DNA of 64,000 nucleotides from Leisingera sp. ANG-M7 (GCF_000813965.1 NZ_JWLI01000005.1:248001-312000); one strand, 5' to 3'; positions 52,390-61,762 are shown, numbered from the stretch's first letter. Notes: generated by a model from the sequence alone, not told the origin. Numbers and translations are program-made.

Positions 52390-52425
52390 AAACTCCACCG
52401 CCCGCAACGACACGCCGGCGGGGCT

Positions 52426-52485
52426 GGCGCGGCGCACGGCCCAACGGGCGCGGGCGCATCTTTGATGCGTTTGCGGCGGGCGGGA
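52426..52485 (-). repeat. R2 interspersed element, copy C (inverted)
   Basis: On the minus strand: CTCCCGCCCGCCGCAAACGC then ATCAAAGATGCGCCCGCGCC then CGTTGGGCCGTGCG. The hairpin CGCATC-TTT-GATGCG is at 52455-52469. It matches copy A over about 60 bases, with R1 copies 40 bases downstream, the same R2-then-R1 order as at 38981-39078. Confidence 0.6.
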
Positions 52486-52563
52486 GAACGCCTTTGTATC
52501 CCCCAGGGCGCGCGGGGCGGAATCATTTGATCCATCCGCCCCTTTTGCCCTAAACGCGGGGGC

Positions 52564-53829
52564 ATGGACCATTTTCTCTACCGCGACGGCGCGCTTTTCG
52601 CCGAAGACGTTCCCATCTCCGAGATCGCCGCGGCGGTGGGCACCCCGTTCTATGTCTATTCCACGGCCACGCTGCTGCGCCACTTCCGCCTGTTCGACGA
52701 GGCGCTGGAAGGCACCGACCACCTGGTCTGCTTTGCGATGAAGGCGGCCTCCAACCAGGCGATCCTGAAGACCCTGGCGCAGGCCGGCGCGGGCATGGAT
52801 GTGGTCAGCCAGGGCGAATATCTGCGCGCCAAGGCAGCAGGTGTGCCGGGGGACAGGATCGTGTTTTCCGGCGTCGGCAAAACGGCAGAGGAAATCCGCG
52901 TGGCCCTGACCGGCGGCATCCGCCAGTTCAACGTCGAGTCCGAACCGGAGATGGAAGTGATCAGCGCCGTGGCCGCGGAGCTGGGCACCAAGGCCCCGAT
53001 CACCATCCGGGTCAATCCGGACGTGGATGCCAAGACCCACGCCAAGATCGCCACCGGCAAATCCGAGAACAAGTTCGGCATCCCGATTGCACGGGCCAAG
53101 GAAGTCTATGCCCGCGCCGCCGCGCTGCCGGGGCTGGAAGTGGTGGGGATCGACGTCCACATCGGCTCTCAGTTGACCGACCTGGAGCCGTTCCGGCAGG
53201 CCTATCAGAAGGTGGCGGAGCTTACGGAAACCCTGCGCGCCGACGGCCACAACATCCGCCGTCTGGATCTGGGCGGCGGGCTTGGCATCCCTTATGAGCG
53301 CTCCAACTCCGCGCCGCCGCTGCCGGTGGAATACGGGCAGATGGTCAAGGAGACCCTGGGCCATCTCGGCTGCGAGATCGAGATCGAACCGGGCCGCCTG
53401 ATCGCGGGCAACGCGGGCCAGCTGGTCAGCAAGGTGATCTATGTGAAGTCGGGCGAGGGGCGCGATTTTCTGATTCTTGACGCCGCGATGAACGACCTGA
53501 TCCGCCCGGCGATGTATGAAGCGCATCACGACATCATCCCGGTCGAGGAAGCCGCAGCGGGTGTGGAAAGCCAGCCCTATGACATCGTCGGCCCGGTCTG
53601 CGAGACCGGCGATACCTTCGCCAAGCAGCGCGACCTGCCGCCGCTGGCTGCGGGCGATCTGGTGTCCTTCCGCAGCGCCGGTGCTTATGGCGCGGTGATG
53701 GCGAGCGAGTACAATTCGCGCCCGCTGATCCCCGAAGTGCTTGTGCACGGCGATCAATTCGCGGTTATTCGCCGCCGCCCGGACTATGAAGAGATGATAA
53801 ACCGCGATACCATCCCGGAGTGGCTCTGA
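52564..53829 (+). CDS. lysA: diaminopimelate decarboxylase
   Basis: 421 residues. PLP enzyme that makes lysine from meso-DAP. PLP Lys60 in LVCFAMKAASN; DVVSQGEYLRAKAAG; GGGLGIPY and DIVGPVCETGDTF with the active-site Cys; the C-terminal YNSRPLIPEVLV. It lies 566 bases from the last lipoprotein; no other gene intervenes. Confidence 0.96.
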   Translation: MDHFLYRDGALFAEDVPISEIAAAVGTPFYVYSTATLLRHFRLFDEALEGTDHLVCFAMKAASNQAILKTLAQAGAGMDVVSQGEYLRAKAAGVPGDRIVFSGVGKTAEEIRVALTGGIRQFNVESEPEMEVISAVAAELGTKAPITIRVNPDVDAKTHAKIATGKSENKFGIPIARAKEVYARAAALPGLEVVGIDVHIGSQLTDLEPFRQAYQKVAELTETLRADGHNIRRLDLGGGLGIPYERSNSAPPLPVEYGQMVKETLGHLGCEIEIEPGRLIAGNAGQLVSKVIYVKSGEGRDFLILDAAMNDLIRPAMYEAHHDIIPVEEAAAGVESQPYDIVGPVCETGDTFAKQRDLPPLAAGDLVSFRSAGAYGAVMASEYNSRPLIPEVLVHGDQFAVIRRRPDYEEMINRDTIPEWL

Positions 53830-53877
53830 AGCGATCCAGGCGCGAACCGGCGCGGGCCACATGAGGATGAGGCCCGT

Positions 53878-56493
53878 ATGCCCTTTGACCGCCAAAGAAA
53901 CCGGCAGGCCGATCCGGTCCTGAAACCCCTGCGCTGGCCGCTGGCCTTGACGCAGGCCGGGCTGGTGGCAGAGCGGCTCTTGCGCAGCTTCTGGCCGCTG
54001 GCCTCGCTGCTGATGGCGGTGCTGGCGGCGCTGATGCTGGGGCTGCACCAGATGCTGCCGGAACGGCTGATCTGGACCGGCGCGATGGCGGTGCTGATTG
54101 CTGCCGCTGCGGCACTGGGCTGGGGGCTCTGGCGCTTCCGCTGGCCCAGCCGGGCCGCGGCGCTGGACCGTCTCGACCAGACCTTGCCGGGCCGTCCGGT
54201 CTCGGCTCTCTTGGATACCCAGGCGATTGGTGCGGAAGACGCCGCCTCTGCCGTGCTGTGGCAAGCCCACCAGCGCCGGATGGCCGCGGCGGCGGCCAAG
54301 GCCAAGGCGCCGGCACCTGATCTCAACATTGCATCTTCCGACCCCTATGGCCTGCGCTATATGGCGGGGCTGATGCTGGCGGTGGCGGTGCTGTTCGGCT
54401 CGATCTGGCAGCTGGCCACGGTCAGGGATCTGGGCGCAGGCGGCAGTGCCGCGCTGAACGGGCCGGCCTGGGAAGGCTGGGCGGAGCCGCCTGCCTATAC
54501 CCGCCTGCCGGTGCTCTATTTGAATGACCAGGACGAAGGTGTGCTGAAACTGCCTGAGGGCAGCCGTGTCACCTTGCGGTTCTATGGCGAGGTGGGCGCG
54601 CTGGAACTAGCCGAGACGGTTTCCGGCAAAGGTGGTGAGGAACCTGAAACACCGCAGACCGCGATGGAGTTTGACGTCACCCGCAGCGGCACCTTTTCGA
54701 TCGAGGGGCACGGCGGGCGCAGCTGGCAGGTGGCGGTGATCCCGGACAACCCTCCCATGGTGGCTGTCGCGGGCGAGCCGGAGCTGGAAAACGACGGCTA
54801 TACCACGCTGGAGTTTGCGGCGCAGGATGATTACGGTGTGGCCGCCGGGCAAGTGCGGATCATGCTGGATCTAGCGGCGGTGGAGCGGAGCCACGGGCTG
54901 GCCGCGGCTCCCGATCCGCGCGAGGCGCTGGTGCTGGACTTGCCGCTGCCCCTCAGCGGCTCGCGCCAGGAATTCACCGAGAAGCTGATCGAGGATTTTG
55001 CCCAGAACCCCTGGGCCAACTTGCCGGTGGTCTTCACCTTCTCGGCATTGGATGAGGCAGGCCAGTCGTCTGCCGCCGCGGGCTTTGGCGCTGAACTTCT
55101 GACCCGCCGCTTCTTTGATCCGCTGGCCGCAGCGGTGATCGAACAGCGCCGCGATCTGTTGTGGACACGCGCCAATGCAGTGCGGGTGGCGCAGGTGATC
55201 CGCACCTTGACGCATCGTCCCGAAGGGCTGTTCCGCGATTATGGCGATTACCTGCGGCTGCGCACCATTCTGCGGCGGCTGGAAAGTTACACTGTTGCCG
55301 GCTCTATCCCTGAACCGCAGCAGGAGGAGATCGCGGCCGCGCTGTGGGATCTGGCAATCCAGCTGGAAGAAGGCGACGTGGGCGACGCGCTGGAGCGGAT
55401 GCAGCGGGCGCAGGAGCGGCTGAGCCAGGCGATGCGCGACGGTGCCAGCGAGCAGGAGATCGCGCGGCTGATGCAGGAACTGCGCGAGGCCACCCAGGAC
55501 TACATGCGCCAGCTCAGCCGTCAGGCGGAGGCCAATGGCGAGGTGATGGATCCGGGTGATATGCCCGAGGACATGATGACGCTCAGCCAGGACGACCTGC
55601 AGGCGATGATGGACCGCATCCAGGAGCTGATGGAGCAGGGCCGCATGGCTGAGGCTGAACAGGCGCTGCGCGAGTTCCAGGAGATGATGGAGAACATGCG
55701 CATGACCCGCTCGCAGCAGGGGCAGGGCCAGGGCAACGAGGGCCGCGAGGCAATGGAGGGGCTGGCGGAGACCTTGCGCGAGCAGCAGGGGCTGTCGGAT
55801 CAGGCTTTCCGCGATCTGCAGGAGCAGTTCAACCCCGGTGCCCGCAGCGGCGAAAGCCAGGGTAATGAGGGCCGCGACGGCGGACTTGGCCGCGGCCAGA
55901 GCCATCAGGGCGGCGGCCAAGGCGACGGCCAGGGCGGCGAGGGCGCCGAGAGCCGCAACCCTGACGGCCAGGGCGGACAGGGCGGCAGCAATCGCGAACA
56001 GCCGGGGCAGGGCGGCTCTCTGGCCGACCGGCAGCAGGCGCTGCGCCAGCAGTTGCAGCAGCAGCGCGACGGGTTGCCTTATATGGGCGGTGAGGCCGGT
56101 GATGCAGCGCGCGAGGCGCTGGACCGCGCAGGCCGCGCCATGGAAGGCGCCGAGGACGCGCTGCGCGGCGGTGACAATGCTGAGGCCATCGACCGCCAGT
56201 CCGACGCCATGGAGGCGCTGCGCGAAGGCATGCGCAGCCTGGGCGAGGCGCTGGCGCAGCAGCAGCAACCGGGGCCGCAGAACGGGCAGCAGCCCTCTGC
56301 CACGGCGCAGGGGGACCGGCTGGACCCGCTGGGCCGCAACAACGGCAGTATTGATGATGGTGGCAAGGTGGGTAAAGGCACGGCCTACCGCCGCGCCTGG
56401 GATCTGCTGGAAGACATCCGCCGCCGGGCCGGAGAGCGCGAGCGCAGCGACCGCGAGCGCAGCTATCTGCAGCGGCTGCTGGACCGGTTCTGA
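53878..56493 (+). CDS. DUF4175 (TIGR02302-like) membrane protein
   Basis: 871 residues. N-terminal helices at about 35-55 and 62-85, and a third near 165, anchor a large periplasmic or cytoplasmic domain. Residues 520-600 are Met/Glu/Gln-rich helices (LMQELREATQDYMRQLSRQA), then a Gly/Gln-rich low-complexity linker (about 610-740) and a helical tail ending RAWDLLEDIRRRAGERERS. It matches DUF4175 proteins of alphaproteobacteria. Role unknown. Convergent to the zinc-ribbon gene with a hairpin between. Confidence 0.88.
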   Translation: MPFDRQRNRQADPVLKPLRWPLALTQAGLVAERLLRSFWPLASLLMAVLAALMLGLHQMLPERLIWTGAMAVLIAAAAALGWGLWRFRWPSRAAALDRLDQTLPGRPVSALLDTQAIGAEDAASAVLWQAHQRRMAAAAAKAKAPAPDLNIASSDPYGLRYMAGLMLAVAVLFGSIWQLATVRDLGAGGSAALNGPAWEGWAEPPAYTRLPVLYLNDQDEGVLKLPEGSRVTLRFYGEVGALELAETVSGKGGEEPETPQTAMEFDVTRSGTFSIEGHGGRSWQVAVIPDNPPMVAVAGEPELENDGYTTLEFAAQDDYGVAAGQVRIMLDLAAVERSHGLAAAPDPREALVLDLPLPLSGSRQEFTEKLIEDFAQNPWANLPVVFTFSALDEAGQSSAAAGFGAELLTRRFFDPLAAAVIEQRRDLLWTRANAVRVAQVIRTLTHRPEGLFRDYGDYLRLRTILRRLESYTVAGSIPEPQQEEIAAALWDLAIQLEEGDVGDALERMQRAQERLSQAMRDGASEQEIARLMQELREATQDYMRQLSRQAEANGEVMDPGDMPEDMMTLSQDDLQAMMDRIQELMEQGRMAEAEQALREFQEMMENMRMTRSQQGQGQGNEGREAMEGLAETLREQQGLSDQAFRDLQEQFNPGARSGESQGNEGRDGGLGRGQSHQGGGQGDGQGGEGAESRNPDGQGGQGGSNREQPGQGGSLADRQQALRQQLQQQRDGLPYMGGEAGDAAREALDRAGRAMEGAEDALRGGDNAEAIDRQSDAMEALREGMRSLGEALAQQQQPGPQNGQQPSATAQGDRLDPLGRNNGSIDDGGKVGKGTAYRRAWDLLEDIRRRAGERERSDRERSYLQRLLDRF

Positions 56494-56495
56494 CC

Positions 56496-56518
56496 CCGGC
56501 AGCACAGGGTGCTGCCGG
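56496..56518. terminator. hairpin between convergent DUF4175 and zinc-ribbon genes
   Basis: CCGGCAGCA / TGCTGCCGG, perfect 9-bp stem, loop CAGGG, 3 bases after the DUF4175 stop. No clear T-run on either side. Confidence 0.5.
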
Positions 56519-56554
56519 CAGAGCCGCTGACCGGGATCTTCAGGGAAACTGTTG

Positions 56555-57619
56555 TTACTGAGTGGCGGTGACGGACTTCACCTGGTTGTCCAGCCACAGC
56601 CGCGCCTGATCAACCCAGTCCACATAGCTGCTGAGTGCCGGGTCCGCCAGCGGCAGCTTCTCGGCAATCAGCGGCGCCTTGTCATAGATCATCACCAGGA
56701 TCAGCGCCGCAATCACCGACACCGCAAAACCGCGGGCAAAGCCACTCTTGCGCCGCACCGGCAGTTCTTCCGGGTCTGCCAGCGGTGCGGGGGCCGGGCT
56801 GCCGGCGGAGCGCAGGGTGGAGTTGATTTCCTCGATGTCCGGCAGCAATTCCTTGCGTGAGCCGCTTTCGGCGGCGGCCAGCTGGCGCGGGTCCTCGCCG
56901 CGCATCCGCGCCATCCGGTCGCGCGCCTGGCGGCTGCGGCGGGCGGCTTCGTCATCCTCCGCAGGTGCAGCGCCCTCCAGCCCCAGATCGGGTTGGGTTT
57001 CCAGGCTTTGGGCCTCTGCCTTGCGCAGTTCGGTCTCGCGTGCAGCTTCCTCGCGCAGGATATCGGACATTTCCGGATCCAGCGTGCGTCCGCGCTGCGG
57101 CTGATGTGCTTCTTCGGCGTGAAGGTCTTCACCTTCGTCCTCGTCATGGCTACCGGACCGGTCATCGGCGTCTTCGTCAGAGACCTCCTGCGGCGCGGCT
57201 GCGGCAGTTTCCGCCTCATCCGCCGGCTCCGGGCCGTCTTCTTGCGCGGTGTCCTCCGGCGTGCTCTCTTCCGGCTCAGGCCCAGGCTCAGGCTCAGCTT
57301 CCAGCTGCTGCCCTGCGTTCCGCTCGGCTAGCGCTGCTATTTCCCGCTCTTCCTTCGCTTTCGCTGCGGCTTCCTGTTCGGCCTTTGCCGCCAGCTCCCG
57401 CTCTGCTTTCTCCCGTGCCTCGGCTTCTGCCGCGCGGGCAAAGGCTTCTTCGATGCCGATGTTTTCCAGCGCGTCCTCTGCCCCGGCTTCAGCGGTGCCT
57501 GCTGCCGCCTGGAACCAGGTCTGGCCGCAGTTGGAGCACTGCACATCGCGCCCCTCAGGCGGGATCACGTCCTCGGGAACTTCATATTGGGCTGCGCAAT
57601 TCGGGCAGGTCAGGCGCAT
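56555..57619 (-). CDS. zinc-ribbon (MJ0042-type) membrane protein
   Basis: 354 residues from MRLTCPNCAAQYEVPEDVIP; GAGGAG lies 6 bases before this ATG (a second ATG at 57622 is too close). CPNC ... CSNCGQTWF is the MJ0042 zinc ribbon (residues 5-36). A long acidic Glu/Ala/Lys/Arg-rich region follows, then one membrane helix (AVSVIAALILVMIYDKAPLI) and a short tail. Divergent from ftsE, a conserved arrangement. It may link division-related membrane events; evidence is context only. Confidence 0.88.
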   Translation of the reverse strand: MRLTCPNCAAQYEVPEDVIPPEGRDVQCSNCGQTWFQAAAGTAEAGAEDALENIGIEEAFARAAEAEAREKAERELAAKAEQEAAAKAKEEREIAALAERNAGQQLEAEPEPGPEPEESTPEDTAQEDGPEPADEAETAAAAPQEVSDEDADDRSGSHDEDEGEDLHAEEAHQPQRGRTLDPEMSDILREEAARETELRKAEAQSLETQPDLGLEGAAPAEDDEAARRSRQARDRMARMRGEDPRQLAAAESGSRKELLPDIEEINSTLRSAGSPAPAPLADPEELPVRRKSGFARGFAVSVIAALILVMIYDKAPLIAEKLPLADPALSSYVDWVDQARLWLDNQVKSVTATQ

Positions 57620-57826
57620 CATGCTCTCCTCGGCACCTTCCCGCCGCACTGGCCGGCGGCAGGTTGTTTTTCAAGGGATTATAGGCATCCGCCACAGGTG
57701 GTGAAAGTGGCAATTGCGGCAACGGTAAAGGCCCGTGTTTCCCTGCAACAGAGCCCCCATTGAAACTGTCCGCCCCTTGGGGCAAAACAGCCGGGCGCAA
57801 ACAGCAGGCGCGTTCAGGGGGCAGCA

Positions 57827-58504
57827 GTGATCGAGCTGGAAAATGTGGGCTACAATTACGGCGGCGGCGAGCTGCTGAACGCGGTGTCGGTGCAGCTGGC
57901 GCCGGGGTCGTTCCATTTCCTGACCGGCCCGTCCGGCGCGGGTAAGACCACGCTGCTGAAGCTGTGCTACGGGGCGCTGATGCCGACCGCAGGCCGGGTG
58001 CGCGCCTTCAACATGGATGTGCACGGGCTGGACCGCGACCAGATGGCCTATCTGCGCCGTCGGGTGGGCGTGGTGCATCAGGACTGCCGATTCCTGGACC
58101 ACCTGCCGGTGATCGAAAACATCGCGCTGCCGCTTCTGGTGTCCGGCCGGGAGCTGAGCCACGAAGAGGCCAACCTGCAGGAACTGCTGAACTGGGTCGG
58201 CCTCAGCGAGCGCGCCCATGCACTGCCGCCGGAACTGTCCGGCGGCGAGCGCCAGCGGGCGGCGCTGGCCCGTTCCGTGATCCTGTCGCCGGATGTGATC
58301 ATCGCTGATGAGCCGACAGGTAACGTCGACTGGGAAATGTCGCAGCGGCTGCTGCAGCTTCTGGTGGAGCTGAACAGGATGGGCAAGACCATCCTGGTCG
58401 CCACCCATGACCTGTCGCTGATCCGCGCGGCCAAGAACCAGGTGCAGGCGCGGGTGCTGCGGATTTCCAACCGTCAGCTGCAACTGGCGGGGGCGGACCT
58501 ATGA
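57827..58504 (+). CDS. ftsE: cell division ATP-binding protein FtsE
   Basis: 225 residues, GTG start with AGGGGGCA upstream. ABC ATPase: Walker A GPSGAGKTT, signature LSGGERQRAAL, Walker B VIIADEPTGNVD, H-loop VATHDLSL. With FtsX it activates peptidoglycan hydrolases at the septum. The stop overlaps ftsX (ATGA). Confidence 0.97.
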   Translation: MIELENVGYNYGGGELLNAVSVQLAPGSFHFLTGPSGAGKTTLLKLCYGALMPTAGRVRAFNMDVHGLDRDQMAYLRRRVGVVHQDCRFLDHLPVIENIALPLLVSGRELSHEEANLQELLNWVGLSERAHALPPELSGGERQRAALARSVILSPDVIIADEPTGNVDWEMSQRLLQLLVELNRMGKTILVATHDLSLIRAAKNQVQARVLRISNRQLQLAGADL

Positions 58505-59400
58505 CCGAAGGCAGGCTGCGCAAGCTGATCCTGGGCGATGCCCAGGCCGACCGGGTGGTGCCGCCGAGCGGTTTTACCGCCCAGCTGACCCTGTTTGTCT
58601 CCGGCGCCATGGCGTTCCTCACGGTCTTTGCGCTGGCGCTGTCGATGGCCTCCGGCCGGCTGGCCGACCAATGGGCCGAGGAACTGGCCCGCGCCGCCAC
58701 CCTGCGTATCAACGCACCGGCAGAGCAGCGCGCGGCACAGACCGAGGCAGCGCTGGAAATCCTGCGCCAGACGCCCGGTGTGGCCACTGCGCGGGCGCTG
58801 ACCGGTGAGGAGCAGGCGGCCTTGCTGGCACCCTGGTTCGGGGCCGGGGTGCCGGTGGGGGATCTGCCGCTGCCGCAGCTGATCGAAGTGACGGGCGATG
58901 AAGGCGGCTATGACGCTCAGGGCTTGCGGTTGCGGCTGCAGGCCGAGGTTCCGGGCGCGGTGCTGGATGACCACACCCGCTGGCGGGCGCCGCTGGTGGA
59001 TGCGGCCCAGGCGCTGCGCCGTCTCGCCTGGGTGTCGATCCTGCTGATCGGCGGCGCCACCGCCGCGATGATCACCCTGGCCGCAAATGCCGCCCTGGCT
59101 GCCAACGCCCAGGTGATCGAGGTGCTGCGGCTGGTCGGTGCGCTCGACAGCTATATTGCCCAGGCCTTCATCCGCCGCTTCACCCTGCGGGCGCTGACCG
59201 GCACCGCCGCTGGTATGGCAGCGGGCATGATCGGGGTCTTTCTGATGCCGGAAGCCTCTGCTGAGGGCGGTTTCCTGACCGGGCTTGGCTTTCAGGGCTG
59301 GGGCTGGCTGGCGCCCTTGCTGATTCCGCCGCTGGGCGCGCTGGTGGCCTTTGCCGCTACCACCCGGGCGGCCACCAAACGTCTGGGGGAACTGTCGTGA
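58501..59400 (+). CDS. ftsX: cell division protein FtsX
   Basis: 299 residues, four membrane helices: one near residue 27-49 and three in the C-terminal half (WVSILLIGGATAAMITLAANAA; MAAGMIGVFLMP; LIPPLGALVAFAATT). The periplasmic loop between the first two (about 50-175) is typical of FtsX. Overlaps ftsE and the plsC start (GTGA). Confidence 0.95.
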   Translation: MTEGRLRKLILGDAQADRVVPPSGFTAQLTLFVSGAMAFLTVFALALSMASGRLADQWAEELARAATLRINAPAEQRAAQTEAALEILRQTPGVATARALTGEEQAALLAPWFGAGVPVGDLPLPQLIEVTGDEGGYDAQGLRLRLQAEVPGAVLDDHTRWRAPLVDAAQALRRLAWVSILLIGGATAAMITLAANAALAANAQVIEVLRLVGALDSYIAQAFIRRFTLRALTGTAAGMAAGMIGVFLMPEASAEGGFLTGLGFQGWGWLAPLLIPPLGALVAFAATTRAATKRLGELS

Positions 59401-60146
59401 AAAACCCGATCCAATGGCTGCGCTCGCTGGTCTTCATCACGCAGATGTATCTGGCGATGCTGGTGCTGGGCATCGTGTTTGCGCCCTGGGCAATGGTATC
59501 GCCCAAAGGCGCGCGCACGGCCTGCAAGACCTATGCACGCTGGTCGCTGTGGACCGCCCGCTGGATGGTCGGCATCCGCTCTGAGGTGCGCGGGCAGGTG
59601 CCCGAGGGCGAGGTGATCGTCGCCGCCAAGCATCAGAGTTTCCTGGATATTCTGATCATCTTCAACGCGGTGCCCTCGGCCCGGTTTATCATGAAGCGGG
59701 AGCTGATGTGGACGCCGGTCATCGGCGTCTACGCCAAGCGGCTGGGCTGCGTGCCGGTGAACCGCGGCAAGCGCGGCGCGGCGATAGCCAAGATGGTTAA
59801 GGATGTCGCCAAGGAAAGCACCGAGCCGGGCCAGCTGATCATTTATTCGCAAGGCACCCGCGTGGCGCCCGGCGCCAGGAAACCCTACAAGATCGGGACC
59901 GCGGTTCTCTATGACGGGCTGAACCAGCCTTGCGTGCCGGCTGCAACCAATGTCGGCGTGTTCTGGCCCCGTACCGGCATCTACCGCAAGCCGGGCCTGG
60001 CAGTGGTGGAGTTCCTGGAACCGATGCAGCCGGGGATCGCCCGCGACGAATTCATGGCGCAACTGGAAGAGCGGGTCGAGAGCCGCTCAGACGCGCTGAT
60101 GCGCGAAGCAGGGTTCGATCCGGATCAGGCAGCCGTCCAGGCCTGA
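59397..60146 (+). CDS. plsC: lysophosphatidate acyltransferase (PlsC-like)
   Basis: 249 residues, GTG start overlapping the ftsX TGA. Acyltransferase motif as HQSFLD (H at AAKHQSFLD, block I), GCVPVNRGKRG (block II), IIYSQGTRVAPG (block III; Ser-Gln in place of the usual Pro-Glu). It makes phosphatidate in the inner membrane. N-terminal helix at about 12-36. Third gene in ftsE-ftsX-plsC. Confidence 0.93.
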   Translation: MKNPIQWLRSLVFITQMYLAMLVLGIVFAPWAMVSPKGARTACKTYARWSLWTARWMVGIRSEVRGQVPEGEVIVAAKHQSFLDILIIFNAVPSARFIMKRELMWTPVIGVYAKRLGCVPVNRGKRGAAIAKMVKDVAKESTEPGQLIIYSQGTRVAPGARKPYKIGTAVLYDGLNQPCVPAATNVGVFWPRTGIYRKPGLAVVEFLEPMQPGIARDEFMAQLEERVESRSDALMREAGFDPDQAAVQA

Positions 60147-60256
60147 TCCGCCGGTCTGACCGGCTGTTCCGGCTGTGCGCCGTAGGCTAAGGCGCCAATT
60201 TGCCGGGGTGACGGTTTGCCTGAAACAGGCTAGCCTTGCCGCAAGAATGCGCAGCA

Positions 60257-60283
60257 GGCAGTAAAAGAGCGGGCAGTAAAAGA
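60257..60283 (+). repeat. 15-bp tandem duplication just before a start codon
   Basis: GGCAGTAAAAGA occurs at 60257 and again at 60272 (period 15), the second ending directly before the ATG at 60284. It has replaced or moved the ribosome site, since no strong GGAG is seen near the ATG. Confidence 0.6.
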
Positions 60284-61291
60284 ATGAGCGAATTCCTGGC
60301 TTCCTATCTGGCTTATGCCAGCGATGTCCTCCTGTATTTTCTCGATCCGGGGCAGCGTGTTTTCTACCTCTATATCGCGACCTCCGTTCTGGCGGCCTAC
60401 GGGGTCTACTTGTTCCAGCGCAAGCAGAGCGGTAATGCCGCTGAAGGGTCCTTTCTGGCGTTCCTGTTTCCCAAGTCGGTGTGGTCGCATCCTTCGGCCT
60501 GGCTTGATGTGCGCTATTTCTTCTTTCACAAACTGCTGGCGCATTTCCTGCTACTGGGTCTCTTTGCCGGTACCGCAGCCTTGGTGTTCCGCTGGATCAC
60601 CGGCCATGCGATCACCTCTCTGCCCGTCACCGCCGAGGGCGCCGCGGGCTGGGGGATCGTGATCGGCTACATGCTCGTCAGCACAATCGTGCTCGATCTG
60701 ATCGGCTATACCGTGCACTATCTGCAGCACAAGGTGCCGATCCTGTGGGAATTTCACAAGGTGCACCACAGCGCCGAGGTGATGCATCCGCTGTCCAACT
60801 ACCGCGAGCACCCGGTGGACAATTTCTTCTATCTGCTGCTGATCGGCGCGGGCTACGGGGCGGTTGCGGGCGGTGTCTACCAGTATGCCGCGGTGGTGCC
60901 GAGTGTTCCCAGCATTCTGGGCGTGCCCATCCTGATGTTTGTCTTTAACATCCTGGCCTACAATCTGCGCCATTCCCACGTCTGGCTGCGCTGGCCCGGC
61001 ATCTGGTCCAAGGTCTTCCCGTCGCCCGCTCATCACCATGTGCACCACAGCTGCCATCCGGATCATTTCGACAAGAACTTTGCCTTCATGTTTCCGGTCT
61101 GGGACGTGATTTTCGGCACCTATGAAATGCCGGAGGACAACCGCGATGTGAAATTTGGTGTCGCAGGCATGAAATCGATGGAGATGGACACCTGCTGGAA
61201 GCTCTATTCCATCCCCTTCGTCAAGGCCGCGCGCCGCCTGAAGCGGAGCGGCAAGACAGCAGGAAGCAGCAGCCGGACAGACGCCGGATAA
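60284..61291 (+). CDS. sterol desaturase/fatty acid hydroxylase-family protein (2)
   Basis: 335 residues from MSEFLASYLAYASDV. Di-iron His motifs HYLQH, EFHKVHHSAEVMHP, HVWLRW ... AHHHVHHSCHPDHFDKN are complete; several membrane helices. C-terminal extension of about 40 residues is basic and Ser-rich. The ribosome site is poor and lies in a tandem repeat. The lipid substrate is unknown. It is only distantly like the family member at 47242. Confidence 0.9.
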   Translation: MSEFLASYLAYASDVLLYFLDPGQRVFYLYIATSVLAAYGVYLFQRKQSGNAAEGSFLAFLFPKSVWSHPSAWLDVRYFFFHKLLAHFLLLGLFAGTAALVFRWITGHAITSLPVTAEGAAGWGIVIGYMLVSTIVLDLIGYTVHYLQHKVPILWEFHKVHHSAEVMHPLSNYREHPVDNFFYLLLIGAGYGAVAGGVYQYAAVVPSVPSILGVPILMFVFNILAYNLRHSHVWLRWPGIWSKVFPSPAHHHVHHSCHPDHFDKNFAFMFPVWDVIFGTYEMPEDNRDVKFGVAGMKSMEMDTCWKLYSIPFVKAARRLKRSGKTAGSSSRTDAG

Positions 61292-61339
61292 CCGCCCGCC
61301 CGGACCGCGGGGAGAGGCCTGCGCCCCGGTTGCAGGCGG

Positions 61340-61648
61340 TCAGCGGATCACGTCGCCGATCAGGACTTGCGGCTGCACATCGGTGAAATTCGGAATGTCG
61401 TCCAGCGCAGGCCCTGCAGCCTTCATTGCCGCATCCATCGCCGCCTGATCGGCAAAGACCAATGTAGCGATGGCAAAGAACGGCGGCGCGATGTCCGGCC
61501 CGCCTGCCAGCCCCTTGGTCACCACAGCCGACTGGATGTGCGGCCCCATGTGCTGGTCCACGATCTGCATGTGGGTGTCCGCATAATAGGCGTGGTCGAA
61601 GGTCTTGCCTTCGGCGGCTGGGTAGATGACTTGCAATGTGACAGGCAT
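61340..61648 (-). CDS. EthD-family protein
   Basis: 102 residues from MPVTLQVIYPAAEGKTFDHA; GGGAG before the ATG. EthD marks: YYADTHMQIVDQHMGP and ATLVFADQAAMDAAM. Small ferredoxin-like beta-alpha fold; often near degradation or lipid genes. No clear partner here. Confidence 0.85.
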   Translation of the reverse strand: MPVTLQVIYPAAEGKTFDHAYYADTHMQIVDQHMGPHIQSAVVTKGLAGGPDIAPPFFAIATLVFADQAAMDAAMKAAGPALDDIPNFTDVQPQVLIGDVIR

Positions 61649-61762
61649 GGCGATGTCTCCCTTGGCAATAAAATGCAGAGCTATTAAGGATTCGGACGCG
61701 TAAACTTCCAAGGAAAGGGCAGCCGCGGAGACTGCCCTGCCTTGTGTCCCGAGTGGGCCGGG

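Larger units (their letters stand above)
51998..52563 (+). other. 566-base gene-free region before lysA with R1 and R2 repeats
   Basis: No credible coding frame: short frames have no ribosome site and unusual amino acid make-up. It holds two R1 copies facing each other (52330-52389) and an inverted R2 (52426-52485). The left 330 bases have only GC-rich inverted sequence without a clear role. Confidence 0.7.

Noticed and set aside
52228-54270. 680-codon minus-strand frame over lysA
   Set aside because: Antisense to lysA and the start of the DUF4175 gene; no domain resemblance; codon pattern is that of a shadow.
53878-56493. Gly/Gln-rich repeats as sign of foreign DNA or phage tail protein
   Set aside because: Such a linker is typical for the DUF4175 family, and the gene neighbours are conserved core genes.
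54871-56505. 544-codon minus-strand frame over the DUF4175 gene
   Set aside because: Leu/Ala/His-rich complement of a Gln/Gly/Glu-rich repeat, not a real protein.
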